Positions 1 to 6,708 of a stretch of 15,001 nt of DNA are shown here, in pieces. The notes beneath the pieces are model-generated. The model was given only the letters and a program-made list of their open reading frames with translations, was not told the DNA's origin and did no database searches. The stretch's first letter is position 1. Each line of letters opens with the position of its first letter. The stretch lies in contig CAZXGT010000048.1 of NCBI GenBank assembly GCA_964639935.1, positions 1-15,001 on the forward strand. Direction: 5' to 3'. The translations under genes were made by a program, and so were the position numbers. Source of the DNA: CALNYS01 sp964639935. GTDB taxonomy: Bacteria; Planctomycetota; Phycisphaerae; Phycisphaerales; UBA1924.

Positions 1-567
1 GCCCGCCTCGGACGCGACCTGCTCGAGCAGCTCGAGAACCCCGGCGCCTCGTGGGTCAAGCTCGAGGTCCTCGGCGACACCAAAACGCTCCTGCCCGACC
101 CCACCGGCACCCTCCGCGCCTGCGAAACACTCGTCAACGACGGCTTCGAGGTCATGGCCTACACCAGCGACGACCCCATCGCGGCGCGCCGCCTCAAGGA
201 CGCCGGCGCCACCTGCGTCATGCCCGCCGGCTCACCCATCGGCTCGGGTCAGGGCATCCTCAACCCCGCCAACATCGCCCTCTGCCTCGAGCTGCTCAAG
301 GACGACGACCCCGCCTACCCCGTCATCGTCGACGCCGGCGTCGGCGCCGCGAGCGACGTCTCGGTCGCCATGGAGCTCGGCGCCGACGGCGTCCTCTGCA
401 ACACCGCCATCGCCCACGCCCAAAGCCCGCCCCTCATGGCCAGCGCCATCCGACACGCCACGATCGCCGGACGCGAGAGCTACCTCGCCGGACGAATCCC
501 AAAGAAGAAGTACGCCACGGCGTCGAGCCCCTGGGAAGGCGTCATCAGCTACATCCCGGGGGAGTGA
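1..567 (+). CDS. thiG: Thiazole synthase ThiG, C-terminal part (5' end outside window)
   Basis: ThiG condenses 1-deoxy-D-xylulose 5-phosphate, dehydroglycine/iminoglycine and ThiS thiocarboxylate into the thiazole phosphate of thiamine, in the cytoplasm. The 188 visible residues cover about three quarters of the usual ~255-residue protein; the start lies left of the window. Visible family signatures are WVKLEVLGD at visible residues 18-26, where the Lys (20) is the Schiff-base lysine and the Glu (22) matches the second active-site residue, DDPI at 57-60, MPAGSPIGSGQG at 74-85 (phosphate binding), and VIVDAGVG around Asp111, matching the third active-site acid. The reading frame is intact to a TGA. 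Wobble positions are almost all C. It ends only 7 bases from the convergent stop of the ATPase gene, and I see no hairpin terminator between them. Identity is near certain from the motifs; neighbouring thi genes, if any, lie outside. Confidence 0.96.
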   Translation, partial: ARLGRDLLEQLENPGASWVKLEVLGDTKTLLPDPTGTLRACETLVNDGFEVMAYTSDDPIAARRLKDAGATCVMPAGSPIGSGQGILNPANIALCLELLKDDDPAYPVIVDAGVGAASDVSVAMELGADGVLCNTAIAHAQSPPLMASAIRHATIAGRESYLAGRIPKKKYATASSPWEGVISYIPGE

Positions 568-574
568 CCGGCCC

Positions 575-2116
575 TCAGCCCGGACGCACGCCGCGGAAGA
601 GCTGCTGCACGCGCTCGGCCTGCTGCTTGCGCACGTTCTCGAGCGTCAGCCGCGGGATCCGCCACTGCGGGTCCTCGTCCGTCACGTTCGAGCAGTGCTC
701 CTGCACGCAGCGGTAGAGCATCTTGAAGGCGTCGCGCGGCTGCTGCATCTGATCGAGCCCGTCCACCACGTCCTGCCGGTTCACGTCCTCGTCGAAGAGA
801 TCGATCAGATTGACCGGTTCGGCCGACGGATCGCGGCACGCCCGCAGGCGCGCGTTGCACAGATCGTAGAGCGTCGCCCCCGTCCACCGGAGCTGCTCGA
901 CCAGGTTCTGCTTGTCCAGCCGCGCCTCCTGGAAGAACGCCGAGGACTCGCGAAAGAGCGCGTGCCGCAGCTCGATCGGCAGCAGCATCTTGAGCCCGAA
1001 GCTGTTCATCTGGAGGAACTTGTTGTTGAGGAGGGGCCACGCGACGGCCTTCATCCGCTCCGGATCGCCCGAGATCAGCATCGGCTCGTCGAGGCGGTCG
1101 ATGACGATCATCATCGCGCGAAAGCCCATCGCCCGCTGCACCCGGGCGAGCCGCGCGAACATCGCGTACCGCGCGTCGTCATCCTGACTCATCGGCAGAT
1201 CCTGAGGCGCCCGGTCCTCGGCCGGGAGCTGCGCAAGCGACGCCGCGAGCGACTCCGGCGAGCGCCCAAGCACCCGCAGCTGCGACGCCACGTGCCGCGC
1301 AAGCCGCCCGAGCGTCCACCGGTGAAAGAGCACATCGACAAAGAGCCACTTGAGCGACGCGAGCAGCCACAGCAGCCCGAGAACGAAAAAGAGCCACTGC
1401 CCGAAGTCGAAGCCGAGAGGCGGGATCTCGCCCATGCGATCGAGCGCGAACACCAGCGCCGCCGGGATCCACCCGAGCGCCACGATCAGATCCCACGTCG
1501 TCCGCCCCGCGGCGCGCGGCGCCTTGATCAGCTTGCGCAGACGCGTCGTCCGCGACACCGAATCCACCGGGCGGTCGTAGAGCGCCTGCAGCGCCAGCAT
1601 GTCGCGCCGCACCGCCGCCGGCGCCTTGCGCAGCGCCGACGCCTCGCCCGCGCCAAGGCCCGCCTCCGGGTCCGCCCGCGGATCCGCGAGCAGCGCATCG
1701 ACGATCCGGATCGTCGCCGAGTGCAAAATCGCGTCCATGTGATCGCTCAGCGTGAACCGCTTGAGCGTGTCGAGCTCGCTCGCATCGTCGCGCCGGCCCG
1801 CCGCCTCGACGAACCGATCCAGCACCGCGTTGAGATCGTCATACGGCGTCAGCAGGATCCGCTCGTTCGGGTGCGCCTCGTTGTGCTCCGCCACGCGCCG
1901 CTCGATCTGCAGACGGATCGCCGTCTTCCCGCTCCCCTTCTCCCCGAAGACGATCGCCGAGGACGGACGCGAGATGTCCCCGAGGATCTTCTCGAAATCG
2001 GGGTGACGCACCCGCTCGGCGCCGAGACGCTGGAACACCGCGTCGTGCCGCGCCTCCTCCGCCTGAAACGGATTCTCGCGGATGCCCCAGTGATCGAAGA
2101 ATGTCGCGATATTCAT
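575..2116 (-). CDS. Membrane-embedded P-loop ATPase, ExeA/KAP-like, function unknown
   Basis: A 513-residue protein that I cannot assign to a named gene. The N-terminus (GIRENPF at 11-17, after an aromatic FFDHW) resembles the start of ExeA-type AAA ATPases. A clear Walker A GEKGSGKT lies at 58-65 and a Walker B-like strand MMIVIDRLDE at 335-344. Between them, two hydrophobic segments (about 208-226 and 240-263) flank a short loop and should form a membrane hairpin, so both nucleotide motifs face the cytoplasm. This insertion of membrane helices between Walker A and B is a hallmark of the KAP P-loop NTPases. The C-terminal ~150 residues are helical and charged, with no recognised motif. The ATG is preceded by GGGAG at 7 bases. 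It lies 22 bases after the phosphomannomutase stop on the same strand, so probable co-transcription, but no functional link is evident. ATPase activity is inferred from motifs; the role is unknown. Confidence 0.85.
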   Translation of the reverse strand: MNIATFFDHWGIRENPFQAEEARHDAVFQRLGAERVRHPDFEKILGDISRPSSAIVFGEKGSGKTAIRLQIERRVAEHNEAHPNERILLTPYDDLNAVLDRFVEAAGRRDDASELDTLKRFTLSDHMDAILHSATIRIVDALLADPRADPEAGLGAGEASALRKAPAAVRRDMLALQALYDRPVDSVSRTTRLRKLIKAPRAAGRTTWDLIVALGWIPAALVFALDRMGEIPPLGFDFGQWLFFVLGLLWLLASLKWLFVDVLFHRWTLGRLARHVASQLRVLGRSPESLAASLAQLPAEDRAPQDLPMSQDDDARYAMFARLARVQRAMGFRAMMIVIDRLDEPMLISGDPERMKAVAWPLLNNKFLQMNSFGLKMLLPIELRHALFRESSAFFQEARLDKQNLVEQLRWTGATLYDLCNARLRACRDPSAEPVNLIDLFDEDVNRQDVVDGLDQMQQPRDAFKMLYRCVQEHCSNVTDEDPQWRIPRLTLENVRKQQAERVQQLFRGVRPG

Positions 2117-2123
2117 GAGGTCG

Positions 2124-2128
2124 CTCCC
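2124..2128 (-). promoter_or_regulatory. Shine-Dalgarno of the membrane ATPase gene
   Basis: GGGAG on the minus strand, 7 bases before the ATG at 2116. It lies in the 22-base gap after the phosphomannomutase stop and supports this ATG. Confidence 0.6.
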
Positions 2129-2138
2129 GCCGGGGACA

Positions 2139-3566
2139 TCAGTGCGCCGCCGGCTCGCCGAGCATCGGCGCCAGCTCGCCCACCATCCGGTCGCACAGCT
2201 CCCGCGTCTTCGCCTCGAGGTTCAGACGCAGCAGCGGCTCGGTGTTGCTCTTGCGCACGTTCGCCCACCACCCCTCGCTCTTGAAACAATCGATCGTCAC
2301 CCCGTCGAGCTCGTCGATCTCCCCGCGATCCGCGAAGTGCTCGAGCAGCTCTTCGAGCGCCCCGTCCTTGTCCTCCACCTCGAAGTTCCGCTCCCCGGAC
2401 TGCGCGTACCGCGCCACCGGCGCGATGCGCTCGCTCAGCGTCCCCTCGCCCCGCGCGAGCTCCGAGAGCGCCGCCGCCAGCGCGATCACGCCCGAGTCCG
2501 CGTTGAAATTGTCGCGGAAATAGAAGTGACCGGAGAGCTCGCCGCCGAAAACGCCCCCGTGCTCGGCCAGCGCCTGCTTCAGGAACACGTGGCCCACGCG
2601 CCCCTTCACCGGCTTGCCGCCCGCGGCGAGCACGTCCTCCTCCACCGCCTTGCTCGAGCGAAGGTCGTACACCACCGCCGCGCCGGGCGTCTCCCGCAAA
2701 AACGCCCGCGCGAGCCACCCCGTCATCAGGTCGCACCCCACCATCCGACCCTTCTCATCGACCAGCACGCACCGGTCCCCGTCGCCGTCGAAGCACACCC
2801 CGAGATCCGCTCGCTCCTGAACCACGCGCTCGCGCAGCGCCGCCGTCGCCGAATCAAGCAGCGGGTTTGGCTCGTGCACGAACTCACCCGAAGCGATGTC
2901 GAAATTCATCTCGATGATCTCGAGACCCTCCACGCTCGACCCGCGAGAACCAAAGATCTTCGGCAGCGTCCGCCCCGCCATCCCGTTGGACGCGTCCACC
3001 ACGATCTTCAGCGGCCTCTTCGCGATCGCCCCCTCGTCGAGAAACCGCCGAACGTGCTCGGCGTACGCCTCCCACAGGTCCCGCTCCTCGGTGCGCCCCT
3101 TGTCCGCGGGCTCGGCCTTGTGCCGATCCGGCCGCGCCATCGCCGCGAGCTGGCGGATCTCGTCAAGACCCGTCTCCTTGCCCACCGGCTTCGCCTGTCG
3201 CTTCGAGACCTTGAACCCGTTGTACTCCGGCGGGTTGTGGCTCGCGGTCACCTGGATCCCGCCCGCGCAGTCGAGCGTGTTGATCGCGAAGTAGATGAAC
3301 GGCGTGTCCACCAGCCCGACGCGCACCACGTTCCCGCCCTGATCGGTGATGCCGTCGCAGAGCTCCTCCTCGAGCTTCGGGCTGCTCTTGCGCATGTCGC
3401 GGCCAACGACGATGTAGCCCATCATCGGATGCGTCTTGCCCGCCTTCTCGGCGTCCTCGCGAAGAAACCGCGACGCGCCGTACCCGATCTGCCACGCCAT
3501 CTTGTCCGTCAGCGGCGACGGGTACACGCCTCGAACGTCGTACGCCTTGAATACGTTGCCGAGCAT
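2139..3566 (-). CDS. manB: Phosphomannomutase/phosphoglucomutase (alpha-D-phosphohexomutase)
   Basis: It interconverts hexose 6-phosphates and 1-phosphates (mannose and/or glucose), feeding GDP-mannose, polysaccharide and LPS precursors in the cytoplasm. At 475 residues it has the normal length of the bacterial PMM/PGM branch. Motifs in order are FKAYDVRGVYP at 6-16 (N-terminal signature), TASHNPPEYNGFK at 107-119 with the phosphoserine Ser109, FDGDGDR at 259-265 (Mg2+ ligands), GGELSGHFYFRD at 341-352 (sugar specificity loop), and RKSNTEPLLR at 438-447 (phosphate-binding loop). All catalytic residues are present. The reading frame stays open upstream, but the ATG at 3566 places FKAYDVRG at the normal distance from the N-terminus and is preceded by GGAGG at 4 bases (3571-3575). 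The start overlaps the upstream stop as TGATG, implying translational coupling. Whether glucose or mannose is preferred cannot be read from the sequence, so the symbol is only a family label. Confidence 0.93.
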   Translation of the reverse strand: MLGNVFKAYDVRGVYPSPLTDKMAWQIGYGASRFLREDAEKAGKTHPMMGYIVVGRDMRKSSPKLEEELCDGITDQGGNVVRVGLVDTPFIYFAINTLDCAGGIQVTASHNPPEYNGFKVSKRQAKPVGKETGLDEIRQLAAMARPDRHKAEPADKGRTEERDLWEAYAEHVRRFLDEGAIAKRPLKIVVDASNGMAGRTLPKIFGSRGSSVEGLEIIEMNFDIASGEFVHEPNPLLDSATAALRERVVQERADLGVCFDGDGDRCVLVDEKGRMVGCDLMTGWLARAFLRETPGAAVVYDLRSSKAVEEDVLAAGGKPVKGRVGHVFLKQALAEHGGVFGGELSGHFYFRDNFNADSGVIALAAALSELARGEGTLSERIAPVARYAQSGERNFEVEDKDGALEELLEHFADRGEIDELDGVTIDCFKSEGWWANVRKSNTEPLLRLNLEAKTRELCDRMVGELAPMLGEPAAH

Positions 3567-3757
3567 CAAGCCTCCATCTGTCTCAGGATCACCCACACCG
3601 CGTGAATCACGCCGGGCAGCCATCCGAGGATCGTCAGAATAATGCTGATCACAAACTGAAGCCCGATCCCCTCCACCAGCGCCACCGCCAGGGGCGGGAG
3701 CAGGATCCCGATGATCACCAGGAGCAGCGTGTTGGTGTCCGTCGTCGTCTGAGGCAT
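3566..3757 (-). CDS. Pmp3/YqaE (UPF0057) family small membrane protein
   Basis: A 63-residue protein with two transmembrane helices (about 11-31 and 35-58) joined by a short turn. ILLPPLAVAL at 18-27 and ILTILGWLPGVIHAVW at 40-55 are the signature of the Pmp3/YqaE proteolipid family. Yeast and plant members affect membrane potential and salt or cold tolerance; bacterial members are poorly characterised. The usual family length is 50-60 residues, so this is complete, with a short polar N-terminal tail (TTTDTN). The ATG at 3757 has AAAGGA 7 bases upstream (3765-3770). It is the first gene of the three-gene leftward group, and its TGA overlaps the mutase ATG. Family assignment is firm; physiological role unknown. 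Confidence 0.88.
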   Translation of the reverse strand: MPQTTTDTNTLLLVIIGILLPPLAVALVEGIGLQFVISIILTILGWLPGVIHAVWVILRQMEA

Positions 3758-3793
3758 CGCCCGATCCTTTCAATCATTCAGAAGACGGCGGAA

Positions 3794-3799
3794 ACTCTA
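3794..3799 (-). promoter_or_regulatory. Candidate extended -10 of the pmp3-like/mutase/ATPase group
   Basis: On the minus strand TGC-TAGAGT forms an extended -10 element. It lies about 36 bases before the pmp3-like ATG, leaving room for a short leader with the AAAGGA Shine-Dalgarno. No good -35 is seen at 16-18 bases; extended -10 promoters can work without one. Predicted only. Confidence 0.35.
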
Positions 3800-3806
3800 G
3801 CAGAGA

Positions 3807-3818
3807 CCTGTGAACAGG
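3807..3818. repeat. 12-bp dyad CCTGT-GA-ACAGG, possible operator
   Basis: Perfect inverted repeat of two 5-base arms around GA; weaker outer pairing (AGAG/CTCT, with one bulged base) extends it to 3802-3822. It lies 7 bases upstream of the candidate -10 of the pmp3-like gene and 21 bases downstream of the dinG stop. The 2-base spacer is too short for an RNA loop without opening pairs, and no T-run follows closely, so a protein-binding site is a better guess than a terminator. Confidence 0.35.
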
Positions 3819-3839
3819 CTCTCAGCGCCGCGGCCGCAA

Positions 3840-5834
3840 TCACACGCGCACCCCCTCCGGGAGCGCTTTCAGGAACAGCCCACCGTACCGCGTCGTCACC
3901 AGCCGCGGGTCGAGCACCACCACCCGTCCGCGATCTTCCGACGAACGAATCAGCCGCCCGAACCCTTGCTTGAACCGGATGATCGCCCGCGGGAGCGCGT
4001 CCTCCATGAAAGGACTCCCCCCGCGATCGCGGATCATCTCCGACCGCGCCTCGACGATCGGCCGGTCCGGCGGATCAAACGGCAGCCGCGTGATCACCAC
4101 GTTCCGCAGCGCCGACCCGCGCACGTCCACCCCCTGCCAGAACGACGCCGCCCCGAAGAGCGCCGCGCGCTGAGCCTCCCGGAACCTCGCCAGAAGCAGC
4201 GACCGCGGCCCGTCCTCGTTCTGCGCCAGAACATCGATCCCCCGCCGCGCAAGCTCACCCCGGCACCGACCCGCGCAACGCCGGAGCGTCTCGAGCGACG
4301 TGAAGAGCACGAACGCCCCGCCGTCCGTCGCGCTCACGTGCTCGATCACCTTCTCCGCCAGCGCCGCGTCGTACCCGCGATCCCGCGGGTCCGGCATCGA
4401 ACGCTCGACCACCAGCTCCACCTGCGTCGCGTACGCAAACGGGCTCCCGAGCGAGAGCGTCCTCGCCCGCTCATCCTCGAGGTCGAACCCGAGCCGCGAC
4501 GCGACGTGCCCAAACCCCTTCTCAGACGCCCCCGTCGTCAGCGTCGCGCTCGTGAGCGTCACCGAGTGCTTCCCCTCAAAGAGATGCTCGCGAAGCACCG
4601 GCGACACGTCGATCGGGCTCCCCGCGATCGTCGCCCGAACGCTCCGCCCGCCCAGACTCGGCTTCACCTCCACCCAGTACGCGCACCCGGGCATCGACTG
4701 CTCCACGATCATCTCCGCCTCGAGCGCCGCCGACGTCGCCCGCTCCGCGTACGCCGAGAGCTCGAACGCGTCCTCCTCGCTCACCACCTCGCCCAGACGC
4801 CGGAGCGAGACGCCCAGCGCCGCCATCGCCGGGGTCAGCGTGTTCTCCACCGCGCTGGGCTCGCGCAGACGCCGGCTGATCGCCCTGATCGACCCGCCGC
4901 CCGCCAGATCGATCCACGCGTCAAAGAAGACCCGCGTCGCGTCCGCCGCCTCCCGCGTGCGCGCCACCGCGCGCCGAAGCGGCTCGTCGTCGTCGCCCGT
5001 GACCTTGAGCTGCCCCAGATACCCCTTGCCCGTCGGCTCGTGAAACAACGTCGAGAGCAGATGCTGCACGCGCCCCTCCGCGAGCGACGCCCCGAAGTGC
5101 TCCGTCGCCACGTCCTCCACCCCGTGCGCCTCATCAAGAATCACGTGGTCGTAGGGCGGCAGGAACCCGACGCCCTTGGCCCGCAGCGCCAGATCCGAGA
5201 AAAACAGCGAGTGATTGCAGATCAGCAGCTGCCCGTGCTCCATCCGACGCCGAGCCTGCTGATAAAAACACCGCTCGTACGTCGGGCACCGCCGGCCCAT
5301 GCAGTTGCCCGAGTCCGACTGCACCCGGTCCCAAACGCCCGGCCTCTCGAGCTGCGGCAGCGTCGCCAGCGTCCCGTCGCTCGTGTCGTAGGCCCAGTCC
5401 TCGATCGCGTGCAGCGAGCGCCGGCTCGACAGATCCGCAAACAGCCGATCCTGACGCTTGCTCGCCATCTGAAGCCGCCGCAGCGACACATAGTTCCCGC
5501 GACCCTTCACGAGGACCGCGGAGAACTCATGCGGCGTCGCCGCGCGCAGCAGCGGAACGTCCTTCTCGAGCAACTGCTCCTGCAGCGCGATCGTGTTCGT
5601 CGCGACCACCACGCGCTCGCCGTGCTCCACGATCCGCCGGATCGCCGGGAGCAGGTACGCGAACGACTTCCCGACCCCCGTCCCCGCCTCGACCATCAGC
5701 CGACCGCGCGACGCCATCGTCGCCTCCACCGCCTCGGCCATCTCCACCTGCTGCGGCCGCGCCTCAAAGTCGCCCCCGAGACGCCTCGCGATCGCCCCCT
5801 CCGCCCCCAGCATCTCCCGAACGCCGTCTGGCAT
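3840..5834 (-). CDS. dinG: DinG/XPD-family ATP-dependent DNA helicase
   Basis: Superfamily 2 helicase of the XPD/DinG group: unwinds DNA 5'-3', including R-loops and G-quadruplexes, in damage repair. 664 residues. Motifs: R26-P-Q-Q (Q motif), EAGTGVGKS at 49-57 (Walker A), ILDEAH at 232-237 (motif II), LTSATL at 427-432 (motif III), FWQGVDV at 565-571 (motif V), QGFGRLIRS at 623-631 (motif VI, arginine finger). The iron-sulphur domain shows C178, C183 and C189 with the same C-x4-C-x5-C spacing as E. coli DinG, but the position of the first cysteine (GRGNYVS, residue 117) is Ser. No N-terminal exonuclease domain is fused. The start at 5834 has no usable Shine-Dalgarno; a TACACT hexamer ends 6 bases before it. 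M8 is an alternative start. It lies 87 bases downstream of rsmG on the same strand. Confidence 0.94.
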   Translation of the reverse strand: MPDGVREMLGAEGAIARRLGGDFEARPQQVEMAEAVEATMASRGRLMVEAGTGVGKSFAYLLPAIRRIVEHGERVVVATNTIALQEQLLEKDVPLLRAATPHEFSAVLVKGRGNYVSLRRLQMASKRQDRLFADLSSRRSLHAIEDWAYDTSDGTLATLPQLERPGVWDRVQSDSGNCMGRRCPTYERCFYQQARRRMEHGQLLICNHSLFFSDLALRAKGVGFLPPYDHVILDEAHGVEDVATEHFGASLAEGRVQHLLSTLFHEPTGKGYLGQLKVTGDDDEPLRRAVARTREAADATRVFFDAWIDLAGGGSIRAISRRLREPSAVENTLTPAMAALGVSLRRLGEVVSEEDAFELSAYAERATSAALEAEMIVEQSMPGCAYWVEVKPSLGGRSVRATIAGSPIDVSPVLREHLFEGKHSVTLTSATLTTGASEKGFGHVASRLGFDLEDERARTLSLGSPFAYATQVELVVERSMPDPRDRGYDAALAEKVIEHVSATDGGAFVLFTSLETLRRCAGRCRGELARRGIDVLAQNEDGPRSLLLARFREAQRAALFGAASFWQGVDVRGSALRNVVITRLPFDPPDRPIVEARSEMIRDRGGSPFMEDALPRAIIRFKQGFGRLIRSSEDRGRVVVLDPRLVTTRYGGLFLKALPEGVRV

Positions 5835-5840
5835 GGGGAA

Positions 5841-5846
5841 AGTGTA
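5841..5846 (-). promoter_or_regulatory. Candidate leaderless -10 (TACACT) of dinG
   Basis: TACACT on the minus strand, followed by TTCCCC and the dinG ATG. A -10 hexamer ending 6 bases before ATG would start transcription at or next to the A of the start codon. No TTG-type -35 is found 16-18 bases upstream. Same geometry as four other starts in this window. Confidence 0.5.
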
Positions 5847-5865
5847 GCTTCCCGCGCGCCGCCGC

Positions 5866-5893
5866 CGTGCGCCGCCGACGCGACCGGCGCACG
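5866..5893. repeat. 9-bp perfect inverted repeat between rsmG and dinG
   Basis: CGTGCGCCG (5866-5874) and CGGCGCACG (5885-5893) around a 10-base loop. On the rsmG/dinG strand it follows the rsmG stop by 28 bases and precedes the dinG -10 by 19. It could be an RNA hairpin ending or protecting the rsmG mRNA, but the T-run lies before rather than after the stem, so it is not a textbook intrinsic terminator. An operator for dinG is the alternative. Confidence 0.45.
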
Positions 5894-5921
5894 CAAAATC
5901 CAGAGGCCCGAGTCCCTCCGC

Positions 5922-6629
5922 CTACAGCGGCTCCCGCTTCGCGTCCCCCGGTCGCCTCGGGTACGTCCCCGGCGTCTTCCGCGGCTTGTCGAGCACCACG
6001 ATCTTCCCCGTCGGCGTCTCCACCACCCCCGCCACGGGCGTGTGCAGCTTGTGCAGCGCCGCCCGCGCCTCAGCGATCTCCTCCGACGCCCGCTGCCCCT
6101 TGATCAGCAGCGCCACGCCCCCCACCCGCACCAGCGGCGTCACCCACTCCGCCGCCACCCGCAGCGCCCCAAGCGCCCGCGCCGTCGCGGCCGCGTAACG
6201 CTCCCGGTGCGCCGGATCGCGACCCACCACCTCAACCCGCCGGTTCTCAACCTCGACGTTCTCAAGCCCAAGCGAGTCCGCCGCTCCCGCCAGAAACTCC
6301 GCCTTCTTCCCCACCGATTCCACCAGCGTGAACCGCAGCTCCGGCAGCGTGATCGCCAGCGGGATCCCCGGCGCCCCGCCGCCGCTCCCCACGTCCGCCA
6401 CACGCTCGCCCGCCTCGAGCTCTCCCAGCATCGCCAGCAGCGTGAGCGAATCCAGAACGTGCCGCTCCCACATCGCCTCGGGCCCCGTGATCCGCGTCAG
6501 GTTGAACCGCCGGTTCGCCTCTTCGAGCAACTCCAGATACCGCCCCAGCCGCTCGAGATCGCCCTCATCGAAGGAAATGCCAAGCCCGTCGGCCTGCTCG
6601 AGAAAAGAACCCGGAGGAGTCATCGACAT
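5922..6629 (-). CDS. rsmG: 16S rRNA (guanine527-N7)-methyltransferase RsmG
   Basis: RsmG (GidB) transfers a methyl group from S-adenosylmethionine to N7 of G527 in 16S rRNA; loss gives low-level streptomycin resistance. 235 residues, within the family range. Signatures: NLTRI at 43-47, WERHVLDSL at 54-62, the SAM-binding loop ADVGSGGGAPGIPLAI at 78-93, ATARALG at 148-154, LLIKGQ at 174-179 and the C-terminal TPGTYPRRPG at 219-228. The frame is open further upstream, but the preceding residues look like non-coding Arg/Ala-rich translation. The ATG at 6629 (or the one at 6623) gives the standard N-terminus. No Shine-Dalgarno precedes 6629; TATAAC ends exactly 6 bases before it, which favours this start as leaderless. 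Divergent from the SnoaL-like gene across 79 bases; not next to gidA or parAB here. Confidence 0.94.
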   Translation of the reverse strand: MSMTPPGSFLEQADGLGISFDEGDLERLGRYLELLEEANRRFNLTRITGPEAMWERHVLDSLTLLAMLGELEAGERVADVGSGGGAPGIPLAITLPELRFTLVESVGKKAEFLAGAADSLGLENVEVENRRVEVVGRDPAHRERYAAATARALGALRVAAEWVTPLVRVGGVALLIKGQRASEEIAEARAALHKLHTPVAGVVETPTGKIVVLDKPRKTPGTYPRRPGDAKREPL

Positions 6630-6635
6630 GCGGGC

Positions 6636-6641
6636 GTTATA
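6636..6641 (-). promoter_or_regulatory. Candidate leaderless -10 (TATAAC) of rsmG
   Basis: TATAAC on the minus strand followed by GCCCGC and ATG at 6629. It is one of the few A/T-rich islands in this G+C-rich gap. No convincing -35 at 16-18 bases. Supports the rsmG start choice. Confidence 0.5.
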
Positions 6642-6696
6642 CCCGGTCGACGCTGGGCGATCGGCGCCGCACGCCCGCGATCCCGCTCCACCCCTG

Positions 6697-6702
6697 TATC
6701 GT
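6697..6702 (+). promoter_or_regulatory. Candidate leaderless -10 (TATCGT) of the SnoaL-like gene
   Basis: TATCGT followed by TCGCTC and the ATG at 6709, the same 6-base gap as at dinG and rsmG. No Shine-Dalgarno and no clear -35. It faces the rsmG -10 across 55 bases, so the two genes share one divergent promoter region. Confidence 0.45.
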
Positions 6703-6708
6703 TCGCTC

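Noticed and set aside
565..600. Bidirectional terminator between the convergent thiG and ATPase stops
   Set aside because: Only 7 bases separate the stops and no stem with a T-run is visible around them.
3571..3773. A longer N-terminus for the phosphohexomutase
   Set aside because: The extra residues lie over the Pmp3-like gene in another frame and lack family similarity; the ATG at 3566 has a GGAGG site and the standard N-terminus.
3810..3818. TTCACA on the minus strand as a -35 for the pmp3-like promoter
   Set aside because: It is only about 9 bases from the TAGAGT -10, far short of 16-18; it belongs to the dyad.
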